A DNA stretch of 64,000 nucleotides from DASZTV01 sp035548125. GTDB taxonomy: Bacteria > Actinomycetota > Actinomycetes > JAFAQI01. Each line of letters opens with the position of its first letter. The stretch's first letter is position 1. The stretch covers positions 124,001-188,000 of the forward strand of contig DASZTV010000006.1 in NCBI GenBank assembly GCA_035548125.1, given 5' to 3'. The notes below the pieces were generated by a model. The model had not been told where the DNA came from and made no database searches. It saw only the letters and a list, made by a program, of their open reading frames with translations. The translations under genes were made by a program, and so were the position numbers. Positions 36,361-45,286 of the stretch are shown here, piece after piece.

Positions 36361-37449
36361 GTGACCCCCATCGACCCTGACCTTGAGGTCGCGCTCGACA
36401 TCACGCCCGTGCGGAACGGGCTCACCGGGGTTGCGCGTTACTCGCGCGAGCTAATGGCGGCGCTCGTCGCTGCCGGCGTGGATGTTCGACCATTCGCGAT
36501 CGGTCGTGGGCCGGGCGTGATCCCGCCGGGATGCCACCACCTGCCGGTGCCCCTGCGGGTGGTGACCGCGGCTTGGCGGCGGACGCGGATGCCGCGCGCG
36601 GAGTGGCTCGCGGGGGGCGGACAGGTCGTGCACTCTCTTGATCTCGTGCTGCCGCCCAGCCGACTTCCCCTCGTCGCAACCGTCCACGACCTTGCAGCTC
36701 TTGACCGCCCGGACCTGCACCCGCCTCGTGCCGCCGAGCAGCTGCGCAGGAGGCTCGCTGAGCTAGATCGCGCGGACGTCGTCGTCGCGGTGTCCCAGGC
36801 GACGGCGACGGCGCTTGCTCGCCACGGCGTCGACCCTGCACGCGTCGTGGTCACCTATCAGGCGACCACCTTGACGCCCGAGGGGATTGATGGCCTCCAG
36901 GTGCCCCGCCGTCGGCCGTTTCTTCTGGCGGTTGGGGAGATCACGGCGCGTAAGGACTACGCAACGATCGTTCGGGCGATGGCCTGTGAGCCGTTGCGCG
37001 ACTTGGACCTGATCATCGCGGGACCGATGGGTTATCGGCACGAGGATGTACTGCGGCTGATCTCTGCGTTACGGCTTGAAAACCGAGTGCTACTTCTTGG
37101 GCGGGTCTCCGACGCCGAATTAGCGGACCTGTACCGCGACGCCGAACTTTTCTGCTTCTCCAGTGTGATCGAAGGATTTGGCATACCGCTGCTAGAGGCG
37201 ATGCATGCAGGACTCCCCATTGTCTGTAGCGACATCGACGTGGCTCACGAGGTGGCCGGCGATGCCGCCGTGTACGTCCCGGTAGGCGACTTCGAAGGGT
37301 TCGCGTCCCAGGTCAGCACGGTCCTAGGCGACTCGACGCTGAGGTCGGACCTGGCTGCGGCCGGGCGTGCCAGGAGCGCGCTGTTCTCTTGGCAGCGCAC
37401 CGCCGCTCTGACCATAGAGGCCTACCGAAACGCGCTGGGCGCTGCTTAG
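36361..37449 (+). CDS. Glycosyltransferase family 4
   Basis: 362 residues. VALDITPVRNGLTGVARYSREL at the start, TVHDLAALDRPDLHP, AVSQATATALARHGVDP, then the donor site with LAVGEITARKDYATIV, LIIAGPMGYRHEDV, LLLGRVSDAELADLYRDA and IEGFGIPLLEAMHAGLPIVCSD. This is the GT4 subgroup that often uses GDP-mannose or rhamnose donors. GTG 36361; first gene of the plus unit that continues with rmlA, rmlC, wzm and wzt, so it probably builds the ABC-exported glycan. Confidence 0.9.
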   Translation: MTPIDPDLEVALDITPVRNGLTGVARYSRELMAALVAAGVDVRPFAIGRGPGVIPPGCHHLPVPLRVVTAAWRRTRMPRAEWLAGGGQVVHSLDLVLPPSRLPLVATVHDLAALDRPDLHPPRAAEQLRRRLAELDRADVVVAVSQATATALARHGVDPARVVVTYQATTLTPEGIDGLQVPRRRPFLLAVGEITARKDYATIVRAMACEPLRDLDLIIAGPMGYRHEDVLRLISALRLENRVLLLGRVSDAELADLYRDAELFCFSSVIEGFGIPLLEAMHAGLPIVCSDIDVAHEVAGDAAVYVPVGDFEGFASQVSTVLGDSTLRSDLAAAGRARSALFSWQRTAALTIEAYRNALGAA

Positions 37450-37455
37450 CTTCGA

Positions 37456-37470
37456 TACGCTTTGAGCCCG
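37456..37470 (+). promoter_or_regulatory. Possible -10 box before rmlA
   Basis: TACGCT at 37456-37461, 9 nt before ATG 37471. Supports ATG over the TTG at 37462, but read-through from the GT4 gene is equally possible. Confidence 0.3.
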
Positions 37471-38349
37471 ATGAAGGGGATCCTGCTCGCGGGTGGCACG
37501 GGGTCGCGCCTGTGGCCGATCACCAAGGCGATCTCCAAGCAGCTGATGCCGGTGTACGACAAGCCGATGGTGTATTACCCGTTGTCGACCCTAATGTTGG
37601 CAAAGATCAGGCAGATTCTTGTCGTAACTGCGCCGGAGGACGCCGGCCAGTTCCGTCGGCTTCTGGGCGACGGTCGCCAGCTCGGCCTGGAGATCTCCTA
37701 CGCCGTCCAACCGGAGCCGAAGGGACTCGCGCAGGCTTTCACGATCGGTGCGGACTTCATCGGGACTGACCCCGTCGCATTGGTCTTGGGAGACAACATC
37801 TTCTACGGCACCGGACTTGGCTCCCAGTTGGCGTCACTCGCCGACGTCGACGGTGCCCACCTGTTCGCCTACCAAGTCGCACGGCCATCGGAGTACGGCG
37901 TCGTTGAGTTCGACGGCAACGGACAGGTTGTGTCGATCGAAGAGAAGCCAGAGCACCCCAAGAGCGCGTTCGCAGTACCCGGGCTCTACTTCTACTCCCC
38001 TGACGTCGTAGAGATCGCGAGCGCACTTGCGCCGAGTGCGCGGGGTGAGTACGAGATTACGGCTGTCAATGCGGCGTACCTCGAACAAGGCAGGCTCTCG
38101 GTGAGCGTCCTGCCGCGCGGTGCAGCCTGGCTCGATACGGGCACCTTTGCGAGTCTGGTCCAAGCGTCGGAGTTCGTGCGAGTGGTCGAGGAGCGCCAGG
38201 GCTTGAAGGTCGGGTGCCCGGAGGAGATCGCGTGGCGGAACAGCTGGATCACGGACGACGACCTCGCCGATCGCGCTGTAGAGCTTGAAATCAGCGGATA
38301 CGGCGCGTACTTGCACGGGCTCCTCAAGTCGAAAGCTCAGGGATTGTGA
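37471..38349 (+). CDS. rmlA: Glucose-1-phosphate thymidylyltransferase
   Basis: 292 residues. Forms dTDP-glucose from dTTP and glucose-1-phosphate, the first rhamnose step. LLAGGTGSRLWPITKAISKQ is the nucleotide-binding signature, followed by LMPVYDKPMVYYPLSTLMLA, GDNIFYGTGL, YQVARPSEYGVVEFD and EEKPEHPKS. Length and motifs match the short RmlA (RfbA) class. Start ATG 37471; its stop overlaps rmlC as GTGA. Confidence 0.96.
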   Translation: MKGILLAGGTGSRLWPITKAISKQLMPVYDKPMVYYPLSTLMLAKIRQILVVTAPEDAGQFRRLLGDGRQLGLEISYAVQPEPKGLAQAFTIGADFIGTDPVALVLGDNIFYGTGLGSQLASLADVDGAHLFAYQVARPSEYGVVEFDGNGQVVSIEEKPEHPKSAFAVPGLYFYSPDVVEIASALAPSARGEYEITAVNAAYLEQGRLSVSVLPRGAAWLDTGTFASLVQASEFVRVVEERQGLKVGCPEEIAWRNSWITDDDLADRAVELEISGYGAYLHGLLKSKAQGL

Positions 38350-38954
38350 GGATCGAGCCGCTCGATGTGAAGGATGCCTGGGTATGCTCACCCGACCTTC
38401 ATCAGGACGATCGCGGGATGTTCCTCGAGTGGTTTCGCGCCGACGTCTTGACGGCTGAGACCGGCCGTCGCTTCGGCATTCAGCAGGCCAACCACTCGGT
38501 CTCGGCAAAGGGCGTATTACGCGGGATTCACTATGCGGATGTCCCCCCTGGCCAAGCGAAGCTTGTGTACTGCCCGAGCGGCGCGGTGCTCGACGTCGTC
38601 GTGGACCTTCGGTGTGGGTCTCCGACCTTCGGACGCAGCGACTCAATCGTGTTGCGCGCCGAGGAGCACAAGGTCATCTTTGTATCGGAGGGACTCGGAC
38701 ACGGATTCTGTGCCCTCGACGACGACAGTTCGGTCGTCTATCTAGTGTCGGCGGTGTACAACCCGCAGACCGAGCGCACCGTGAATCCGCTGGATCCGCA
38801 GCTCGCCCTCCCGTGGCCGACAGGTCTCGGCAACCTTGTTCTGTCGGCGAAGGACCGAGATGCGCCCACTCTCGCTGAGGCGCAAAGTGTCGGTATGCTG
38901 CCCGACTATGGGGAGTGCGCCGCCTTCTACCGGCGCCTTGGTTCCTCAACTTGA
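38346..38954 (+). CDS. rmlC: dTDP-4-dehydrorhamnose 3,5-epimerase
   Basis: 202-residue cupin enzyme of the rhamnose pathway. DLHQDDRGMFLEWFRADVL, QQANHSVSAKGVLRGIHYAD (with the catalytic His), GAVLDVVVDLRCGSPTFG and FVSEGLGHGFCALDDDSSVVYL fit RmlC. The stretch QAKLVYCPSG is a standard strand. GTG 38346 is coupled to rmlA (GTGA). The 3' end overlaps the wzm reading frame by 17 to 47 bases depending on the wzm start. Confidence 0.94.
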   Translation: MRIEPLDVKDAWVCSPDLHQDDRGMFLEWFRADVLTAETGRRFGIQQANHSVSAKGVLRGIHYADVPPGQAKLVYCPSGAVLDVVVDLRCGSPTFGRSDSIVLRAEEHKVIFVSEGLGHGFCALDDDSSVVYLVSAVYNPQTERTVNPLDPQLALPWPTGLGNLVLSAKDRDAPTLAEAQSVGMLPDYGECAAFYRRLGSST

Positions 38955-39753
38955 TTTATCAGGCAGTTGGGCTTCGCCCGCGCGCCTCCTCCGCCAACTC
39001 TGGGCGTCACGTGACCTGTGTCGGACTCTCGCCCGGAAGGACTTCTTCGTCCGCTACCGCCGCGCGACGTTTGGTGTGCTCTGGGCGGTAGCACTGCCGG
39101 CGTTCCAAGCCACCGTGCTGTCGATCGTGCTCTCGCGGGTCACGCGGTTCAACGTCGCCCACTATCCCGCCTACATCTTCAGCGGCATGATCGGCTGGAC
39201 GTACTTCAGTGCCGTGCTCGGTGGTGGCGCGACTTCGATCGTCGACAACGCCTCGCTTTCGAGCAAGATCTACTTCCCGCGCGCGGTCCTTCCGATTGCG
39301 GTATGTCTCAGCAACCTCTTCGCGCTCTCCATCAGCGTCGCGATTCTTATCGTCTTCGCGACGGCCAAGGGTGCCACCCCGGGCTTGCACTCGTTGTGGC
39401 TCCTTGTGGCAGTTGCTGCCGTGTTCCTGATGGGACTCTCTTTGACGTTGCTCGTCTCTGCGGTTCATGTGTACTTTCGCGATGCGACGTACGCCGTGCA
39501 GGCAGCCTTGCTTGCCTGGTTCTACATCACGCCGGTGTTCTATCCAATCTCGTTACTTCATGGCGCAGTTCGTCGTCTGGTCGAGATCAACCCGCTGACT
39601 GGCGTTATCGAGACCTTCCATCAGGGTGCCGTGGGGGGGCCTGTGGAGGATCCGTACGGCCTGCTCATCAGCGCGGCCTGGTCGGTCGGCCTGTTGATGG
39701 TCGCCGTTGTCCTGCACTGCCGGTTCGAGCGCTCGTTTGCTGATCTGATGTGA
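38908..39753 (+). CDS. wzm: ABC-2 type polysaccharide export permease
   Basis: 281 residues, six predicted transmembrane segments. Exports a complete lipid-linked polysaccharide with its ATPase. LARKDFFVRYRRATFGVLWAVALPAFQ is the conserved amphipathic start of Wzm permeases, and the later VHVYFRDATYAVQAALLAWFYITPVFYP is their hallmark motif. Start is uncertain: ATG 38908 is given; TTG 38938 is equally possible and would reduce overlap with rmlC. The stop overlaps the wzt start by four bases (GTGA). Confidence 0.9.
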   Translation: MGSAPPSTGALVPQLDLSGSWASPARLLRQLWASRDLCRTLARKDFFVRYRRATFGVLWAVALPAFQATVLSIVLSRVTRFNVAHYPAYIFSGMIGWTYFSAVLGGGATSIVDNASLSSKIYFPRAVLPIAVCLSNLFALSISVAILIVFATAKGATPGLHSLWLLVAVAAVFLMGLSLTLLVSAVHVYFRDATYAVQAALLAWFYITPVFYPISLLHGAVRRLVEINPLTGVIETFHQGAVGGPVEDPYGLLISAAWSVGLLMVAVVLHCRFERSFADLM

Positions 39754-40988
39754 GTCCGCTCGCTCCTGGTGAGATCTTGCTCGAGGGTGTCGGCAAGCGC
39801 TTCACTAAGTACGAAGACACCCCGACGCTGGCGTACGGGCTGCTGCACGCGTTCAAGCGATCGCGGCGGGGAAAGCTGTGGGCGGTCCAAGACCTCGACC
39901 TTCACATGAATCCGGGCGAGTCCATCGGGATTGTCGGGCGCAACGGCTCGGGCAAGTCGACGCTTCTACAGATGATGTGCGGGGTTACCAGTCCAACCAC
40001 TGGCCGCGTGCGCGTCGGTGGCCGAATCGCGCCGCTTATCTCGGTCGGCGTGGGTTTCCACCCGGAGCTGACGGGGCGCGAAAACGTCTTCGTCAACGGA
40101 ACGATCCTCGGGCTGACTCGTCGCGAGATCACTCGACGCCTTGACGAGATCATCGCCTTCTCCGAGATCGAGGCGTTCATTGACACTCCCGTCAAGTTCT
40201 ACTCGTCAGGGATGTATGTGCGACTGGGTTTCTCCGTAGCCGCTCACGTCGACCCGGACGTGCTATTGATCGACGAGGTGCTCGCGGTCGGGGACATCGG
40301 GTTCGTCGTCAAGTGTTACCAGCACATCTCGGACCTACGAGCGCGGGGATGCACCGCCGTGCTGGTGAGTCATAACATGGCGGCTCTTGAGCAGTACTGC
40401 GATCGGGGCCTCGTGCTCGACCGTTCCAGGCAGGTGTTCGACGGGACCATGGCCGAGGCGGTAGGCGTCTACCACGAACGCTCTGCGGCCGCGGCAAACC
40501 AGCCTGCGGGAAAGAAGCAAAGCGACGACCTTCGCCTCGAGCTGGACGTCGTCGACGTTCTCGACATTTCGGTTACCGACGGTTCCGGTGGCGCCAAGAC
40601 GCGGTTCGATGCCGGCGACGAGGCGGTGGTGAGGGTACGGGTTCAGGCGAAGGCGTATGTCAACACGCCGTGGCTGTCGGTGACGCTCATCTCCGGAGAG
40701 GGCATCACCGTGTACCGCGAGTACAACCTCTTTGAGCCGTACCCGCCCCTGCCAGCCGGCACCACTGCGACCCTGATGGCACGAGTTCCGCTGAATGTCA
40801 CAACCGGCGGATATTCGCTGGAGGTGGCCGTAGGGCGAGGGCACCCGACAAGTCGGGAGTTCGCGGACCTGCCCGCGGACATCGCCTACCTGAGCACACC
40901 AAAGCGACTGCCGTTGTTCGTGCGCGGGCGCAACACCGCTCACGGCATCGCCGACCTAAGAGCGAGGTTCGTCGCCGAAGGCGAGTGA
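39750..40988 (+). CDS. wzt: ABC polysaccharide export ATPase with C-terminal glycan-binding domain
   Basis: 412 residues. ATPase half: Walker A GRNGSGKST, the ISVGVGFHPELTGRENVFVN block, signature YSSGMYVRLGFS, Walker B DVLLIDEVLAVGD and the H-loop SHNM. From about residue 255 a separate beta-sandwich follows (RLELDVVDVLDISVTDGSGG ... VPLNVTTGGYSLEVAVG), the Wzt C-terminal domain that in other systems binds a modified chain end. This suggests export depends on a terminal cap such as a methyl or sulfate group, for which many transferases lie nearby. It converges on a sulfotransferase gene, two bases apart. Confidence 0.93.
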   Translation: MSPLAPGEILLEGVGKRFTKYEDTPTLAYGLLHAFKRSRRGKLWAVQDLDLHMNPGESIGIVGRNGSGKSTLLQMMCGVTSPTTGRVRVGGRIAPLISVGVGFHPELTGRENVFVNGTILGLTRREITRRLDEIIAFSEIEAFIDTPVKFYSSGMYVRLGFSVAAHVDPDVLLIDEVLAVGDIGFVVKCYQHISDLRARGCTAVLVSHNMAALEQYCDRGLVLDRSRQVFDGTMAEAVGVYHERSAAAANQPAGKKQSDDLRLELDVVDVLDISVTDGSGGAKTRFDAGDEAVVRVRVQAKAYVNTPWLSVTLISGEGITVYREYNLFEPYPPLPAGTTATLMARVPLNVTTGGYSLEVAVGRGHPTSREFADLPADIAYLSTPKRLPLFVRGRNTAHGIADLRARFVAEGE

Positions 40989-40990
40989 CC

Positions 40991-41896
40991 TCAGGCCCGG
41001 GACGCGCCGGTCGCTGTCGATTCGTAGCCGAACTCGGCCAGTAGCGGACCCATGACAGCTTCACATACCCGTATGTCATCGTCGTTGAGGTTCTTCGCCC
41101 AGCCGCCCGGCTGGGCTGCGCGGTGGAATTTCCCCTTGCCGCGTTGCTCGGGCTTGACGTTCTCGAAGGAGTGCTGCTTGACCAAGTCGTCAAGTTGTGG
41201 GGGTTCGCGCAGCGTGAAGTGCGAGAAGAGCTTTCTAAGCTCTCCCGCCGTGTCTTGACGCAGGTCCTCGTAGCGCACGAGAAGGCGCAGGTGATCGGGA
41301 TGCGCCTCGTATGCCTGCTTGACGGCCCGGGTGCGCACTGCCCATCGATGCGCCTGCTCCTCGATGAACCGCAGCCGGTCCGTAGCTGATTGAAGCTCAC
41401 CGACTCCGAAAGCATCATCGAGCCACGACCCGGCGGTCCACGCGTCGAGCAGCGAGTCAATGACGTCGCGACCATCTCGCAACAAGAAGATCATCCGCGA
41501 GCGGGGAAGCACGCGCATCAGCAGCGGCGCTCCTTCTGAGCCGTTCGGCTCGTGCACTATGCAGACCCTCCGGCCGTCGCGGATCTGAGCCCGGAATCGC
41601 GTCAGGATCAGCCGTCGTAGCGCTGGTTCCCAGGCCGCTGCGTAGTCGTCGCTGAAGAAGTAGTCCGCGTCCGTCCGGATCTCTGACATCAAGCGCCCGC
41701 TCAGCTGACCCGACGGCACTCCCACCCCAGCGGAGGCCCACAGCCCAAGATGCAGGCCGGCCAGCGGCTCGTGTATGTAGCTCGCGTCGCAAGCGCTGCT
41801 CAGCAACCGCGAGAACCACGTGCTACCGCTTCGTGGCGAACCGACGACCCATGTCAGGCGTCGCTCGATCCCGCGCATCCCGGGGTTCGGAAGCAT
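40991..41896 (-). CDS. PAPS-dependent sulfotransferase, copy 2
   Basis: 301 residues. 5'-phosphosulfate loop GSPRSGSTWFSRLLSSACD near residue 17; 3'-phosphate motif IFLLRDGRDVIDSLLDAW. YEDLRQDTAGELRKLFSHF and the later KGKFHRAAQPGGWAK segment resemble sulfotransferases that act on carbohydrates or lipids. ATG 41896 is preferred because AGGGGCG lies just upstream; a GTG at 41938 would add 14 residues. It converges on wzt with a two-base gap. With copy 1 and cysC this supports sulfation of the product. Confidence 0.87.
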   Translation of the reverse strand: MLPNPGMRGIERRLTWVVGSPRSGSTWFSRLLSSACDASYIHEPLAGLHLGLWASAGVGVPSGQLSGRLMSEIRTDADYFFSDDYAAAWEPALRRLILTRFRAQIRDGRRVCIVHEPNGSEGAPLLMRVLPRSRMIFLLRDGRDVIDSLLDAWTAGSWLDDAFGVGELQSATDRLRFIEEQAHRWAVRTRAVKQAYEAHPDHLRLLVRYEDLRQDTAGELRKLFSHFTLREPPQLDDLVKQHSFENVKPEQRGKGKFHRAAQPGGWAKNLNDDDIRVCEAVMGPLLAEFGYESTATGASRA

Positions 41897-42014
41897 CGCG
41901 CCGCCCCTAGTCAGTCTCGGAATCGTGGTTGGCGCCACGACAGGTTGCAGAAATGCCGTCTCGTACCAACTAGTTCGGCATCAGGCGGAGACTTCCTGTA
42001 CTCCATTCGCGGTC

Positions 42015-42027
42015 TAAAGTTGCGTCC
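42015..42027 (+). promoter_or_regulatory. Leaderless-type -10 box for methyltransferase
   Basis: TAAAGT at 42015-42020, 7 nt before ATG 42028. Confidence 0.5.
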
Positions 42028-42837
42028 ATGGGTGACCTGGACCAGCTACGAGACGTCTTCGCCGGTACCTGGGACTGGTCTACTGGTGGTGAGGAGTGGT
42101 CGACCTGGTGGGGCGGAACGCCCTCGCTGTGGTTCGGTGGCTTGCTGCCTCGGATACATGCCTTTGTGCCTGCGGGAACGATCCTGGAGATCGCACCGGG
42201 CTTTGGCCGCTGGAGCCAGTACCTCAAGGACATGTGCGATCAACTGGTACTCGTCGACCTTGCGCCGAAATGCATCGAGCACTGCCAGCAGCGGTTCGCG
42301 TCGTCGACGAACATTGAGTACCACGTCAACGACGGCAAGTCCTTACCGGTGGCGGACGGAAGCGTCGACTTCGTCTTCAGCTGGGATTCCTTGGTTCATG
42401 CTGACGCCGAGATCATTGATGGCTATGTTGCCGAGCTCCATCGCGTGCTCAGCCCGAACGGCGTCGCTTTCATCCATCACTCGAATGTCGCGAGCATCCG
42501 GCGGAGCCATGACCTCGCCATGCGGGCCCCCAAACGACTCCTTCGAAGGCTGACGGCGCGTGGAGTTCTGCTTGACGTCTTCGCGTGGCGCGCTGCAGAC
42601 GTATCGGCAGACGGTGTTGCCAAGATGGCGTCGCGCCATGGGTTGGCCTGCGCTTCGCAGGAGATCTTCAACTGGGAGCACGGGCGGTTCCTGACAGAGG
42701 CGATCTCGGTCTTGACGCATCCGGCCTCCCGGTTCGCCCGGAAGACGGAGCGCATCACAAATCACGCGTTCCGCCAGGAGGCGCGGCTGTACGCGTCGCT
42801 TTATGCGGCTAGCAGCTTTCCCGACGCTAGTGCTTGA
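42028..42837 (+). CDS. Class I SAM-dependent methyltransferase
   Basis: 269 residues. N-terminal Trp-rich region (WDWSTGGEEWSTWWGGTPSL) is distinctive. Motif I is ILEIAPGFGRWSQYL; then LVLVDLAPKCIEHCQQRF, SLPVADGSVDFVFSWDSLVH and LHRVLSPNGVAFIHHSN. The sequence suggests methylation of a sugar by context. Leaderless start. Stop overlaps the convergent TylF-like gene by 11 bp. Confidence 0.84.
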   Translation: MGDLDQLRDVFAGTWDWSTGGEEWSTWWGGTPSLWFGGLLPRIHAFVPAGTILEIAPGFGRWSQYLKDMCDQLVLVDLAPKCIEHCQQRFASSTNIEYHVNDGKSLPVADGSVDFVFSWDSLVHADAEIIDGYVAELHRVLSPNGVAFIHHSNVASIRRSHDLAMRAPKRLLRRLTARGVLLDVFAWRAADVSADGVAKMASRHGLACASQEIFNWEHGRFLTEAISVLTHPASRFARKTERITNHAFRQEARLYASLYAASSFPDASA

Positions 42838-43627
42838 TACCCATCCGGCCTGTGTAGTCGGTCCGGGTCAGGAGAATCGGATCCGCGCTGCTTGAGAAGT
42901 ACTCAGTGACGGCTCGTCGAGCGCCGTCCCAGTGGCCGAAGTCGTCGATGATCAGCACGCCGCCGGCCGGCATCAAGGGATACAGGTGGGTCAGCTCATG
43001 CAGAGTTGACTCGTACCAGTCGGTGTCCAGACGCAAGAGCGCGACGCTAGTGGGGGTGGTACCGGGCAGGGTCTCCTCGACCGGCCCCTGAACGAAGTGC
43101 ACCCGATCGGCCGGGTAGCCAGTCCTGAGGACCACGTCTCGTACCAGTTCTAGCCCGTAGATGGCCGGGTCGAATGCCCAGCTCCAGGCCCTTTCACCCT
43201 GTGGGGTCGACTGCCAGGTGTCATGTGCAGGCTGTTCGAACGGCGAGGTGTCGGCGGCACTCGGCTCCGTCATCCCCTCGAACGTGTCGTAGAGGTACAC
43301 GTCCCGGTCGCTGACTCCGAGGTGCTGCAGGGTCTTGATCATCGTCATGATCGATCCGCCCCGCCAGACGCCGCACTCAACGAAGGAGCCGTTGATGCGG
43401 CGGTCGATGACGTACTTGACCGCATCCATGATCGCGACGAGACGTTCTGCGCTCACCATCGTGTAATCGCGGACCTCCGCGATGATCCGCTGCTCGTCGG
43501 CATCCAATAGGCTTGCCACGTGCGGCTGGAGCGCAGGGCTGATCGCGGCGCCGGTGGCGGGGTCGAGCGGGCCTCGTCCCGGGTTCGACGCGGCACGGCG
43601 TCGTCTGCGTAGCGCTCGGATACCCAT
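42827..43627 (-). CDS. TylF/MycF-type O-methyltransferase
   Basis: 266 residues. Macrocin O-methyltransferase family, metal-dependent enzymes that methylate deoxysugar hydroxyls. GSFVECGVWRGGSIMTMIKTL is motif I; VYLYDTFEGMTEPSAADTS, LLRLDTDWYESTLHEL and GGVLIIDDFGHWDGARRAV give the divalent-metal acidic residues and the conserved DDFG block. ATG 43627 overlaps, base for base on the opposite strand, the ATG of the divergent methyltransferase; an upstream ATG at 43669 also exists, so the start is unsure. Target is probably a methylated rhamnose or other deoxyhexose. Confidence 0.88.
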   Translation of the reverse strand: MGIRALRRRRRAASNPGRGPLDPATGAAISPALQPHVASLLDADEQRIIAEVRDYTMVSAERLVAIMDAVKYVIDRRINGSFVECGVWRGGSIMTMIKTLQHLGVSDRDVYLYDTFEGMTEPSAADTSPFEQPAHDTWQSTPQGERAWSWAFDPAIYGLELVRDVVLRTGYPADRVHFVQGPVEETLPGTTPTSVALLRLDTDWYESTLHELTHLYPLMPAGGVLIIDDFGHWDGARRAVTEYFSSSADPILLTRTDYTGRMGIKH

Positions 43628-44339
43628 GACCGCTCGTCCCCGCTTCCTCACGACTCGACCACCTGACATTCATTCTGCCCGTCCGTGGGCTCAGTTTGGA
43701 TACGTCAACCGAAGGTTGGTCGATGTCGTGCACACCCTAGTCAACGGCTGCGGGTTATCAGAGGGAGCTCGCGTGCTCGACTACGGCTGCGCCGCGCGCC
43801 CATATCGGAGCCTGTTGCCGTCCGGCGTGGAGTATGTCGGCGCGGATTTGGACGGCAACCTCGAAGCGGACGTGACGATCGGCGAGGACGGCCGTCTACC
43901 GTGCGAGGACGCGGAGTTCGACGCAGTGCTGTCGACCCAAGTTCTCGAACATGTCGACGATCCGGTTGCCTATCTCGCAGAATGCGCGAGGGTTCTCAAG
44001 CCGGGCGGCACGCTGATGCTCTCAACCCATGGCCTCATGTACTACCACCGAGATCCCGAGGACTACTGGCGTTGGACTTCCAGCGGGCTGGTGCGCGTGG
44101 TCGAGAGCGCGAACTTTTCTGTGACGGCGTGCCATGGTGTCCTTGGTCTGGCCGCCGCGAGCGTGCAGCTGTTTCAGGATGCGACCCAGCATCGTGTACC
44201 GGCTCCCTTCCGAAAGCTCTACTTCTTGGTCTGTCAGACCTTCATCCGCATACTCGACCGACGGCAATCGCCACAGGCTCGAATCGACAACGGCCTGGTG
44301 ATCGCGGTTCGTGCGCGGCGCAACGACCAAGGGGCCTGA
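43626..44339 (+). CDS. Class I SAM-dependent methyltransferase
   Basis: 237 residues. VLDYGCAARPYRSLLPSGVEYVG, ADLDGNLEADVTIGEDG, LPCEDAEFDAVLSTQVLEHV and ECARVLKPGGTLMLSTHG define a type 11 methyltransferase; YYHRDPEDYWRWTSSGLVR follows. Start ATG 43626 is tentative: it shares the CATG with the opposite gene start and has no visible ribosome site; no other ATG or GTG precedes motif I closely. The 3' end overlaps the GT8 start by 29 bp. Confidence 0.82.
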   Translation: MTARPRFLTTRPPDIHSARPWAQFGYVNRRLVDVVHTLVNGCGLSEGARVLDYGCAARPYRSLLPSGVEYVGADLDGNLEADVTIGEDGRLPCEDAEFDAVLSTQVLEHVDDPVAYLAECARVLKPGGTLMLSTHGLMYYHRDPEDYWRWTSSGLVRVVESANFSVTACHGVLGLAAASVQLFQDATQHRVPAPFRKLYFLVCQTFIRILDRRQSPQARIDNGLVIAVRARRNDQGA

Positions 44340-45279
44340 CCTGCTTCACCTCGTCACTGCCACGAACCGCGCATACCTACCGTGGTGTGCAACGACGATC
44401 CTGTCCAGTGTGCGCAGCACTCCGTCGGAGGAAGTCACCTTCCACGTACTTGTCGACGATGATGTGACGTCGCAGGACGGTGAGCGGCTCCGTTCAACGC
44501 TCGAATCGACGGGTGGCGAGCTGCGTCTCATACCGATTCCTCGAAGACGGCTGGGAGCGCTGCCGCCGGCAGTCGAGGCCCACGGTGGCGCTATCAGCTG
44601 CGCAAGGTTCGTTCTGCCCGAGCTGTTGGCGGACGTCGAGCGTGTGGTTTACCTGGACTCGGACGTTCTCGTGACCGGGTCACTTGCACCGTTGCCGCAG
44701 CTGGTGGGTGAGGATGAGCTTGCTGCGGTGAGGAATGTAGTGGAGCCGGCTATGCAGCCTCGACTTCGGACCCTGGGACTAACTGATCCGATGCGGTATT
44801 TGAACTCGGGTGTCCTGGTCATGAATCTCGCCGTGATGAGAAGGCTTGACACGGCCGAGCGTTTGCTGAACTACGTCAAGACTGGGTCAGACCGCCTGCT
44901 CTGGGTCGACCAGGACGCGCTGAACGTTGTGCTCGAGGGAGCTTGGCGGGAGCTGCATCCGCGCTGGAATGTGCAGAACAGCCTTTGGTTCTGGCGCGAG
45001 CGCTCACGCCGTGTCTTCTCAGACGATGAGATCGCGGAGGCCCTCCGCGATCCGGCTGTCCTGCACTTCGAAGGCCCGTCGCTCGCGAAGCCCTGGCACT
45101 ATTTGTGCTCGCACCCGTACGTATCCCGGTATCGCGACGTTCTGGGTGATACACCGTGGCCGGTGGCGGCGCCGGTAGGTCGCACGCCTCTCAACGTGCT
45201 CCTTAAGCCGCTTTCGAGGTCTCGACAAATCAAGATTCTCACTTCGGTGGCTCGGCTGCGCGCCGGCTTGAGAGGTTGA
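44311..45279 (+). CDS. Glycosyltransferase family 8
   Basis: 322 residues. LLHLVTATNRAYLPWCATTILS at the start, DxD motif as VVYLDSDVLVTGS, YLNSGVLVMNLAVMRR, and the terminal HFEGPSLAKPWHY that provides the HxGxxKPW metal ligand, all typical of retaining GT8 (LgtC/glycogenin-like) enzymes using UDP-galactose or UDP-glucose. GTG 44311 lies inside the methyltransferase gene. The last 40 residues are basic and may bind the membrane surface. It converges on a GT47-like gene, 7 bp apart. Confidence 0.88.
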   Translation: MRGATTKGPDLLHLVTATNRAYLPWCATTILSSVRSTPSEEVTFHVLVDDDVTSQDGERLRSTLESTGGELRLIPIPRRRLGALPPAVEAHGGAISCARFVLPELLADVERVVYLDSDVLVTGSLAPLPQLVGEDELAAVRNVVEPAMQPRLRTLGLTDPMRYLNSGVLVMNLAVMRRLDTAERLLNYVKTGSDRLLWVDQDALNVVLEGAWRELHPRWNVQNSLWFWRERSRRVFSDDEIAEALRDPAVLHFEGPSLAKPWHYLCSHPYVSRYRDVLGDTPWPVAAPVGRTPLNVLLKPLSRSRQIKILTSVARLRAGLRG

Positions 45280-45286
45280 GGGCGGG

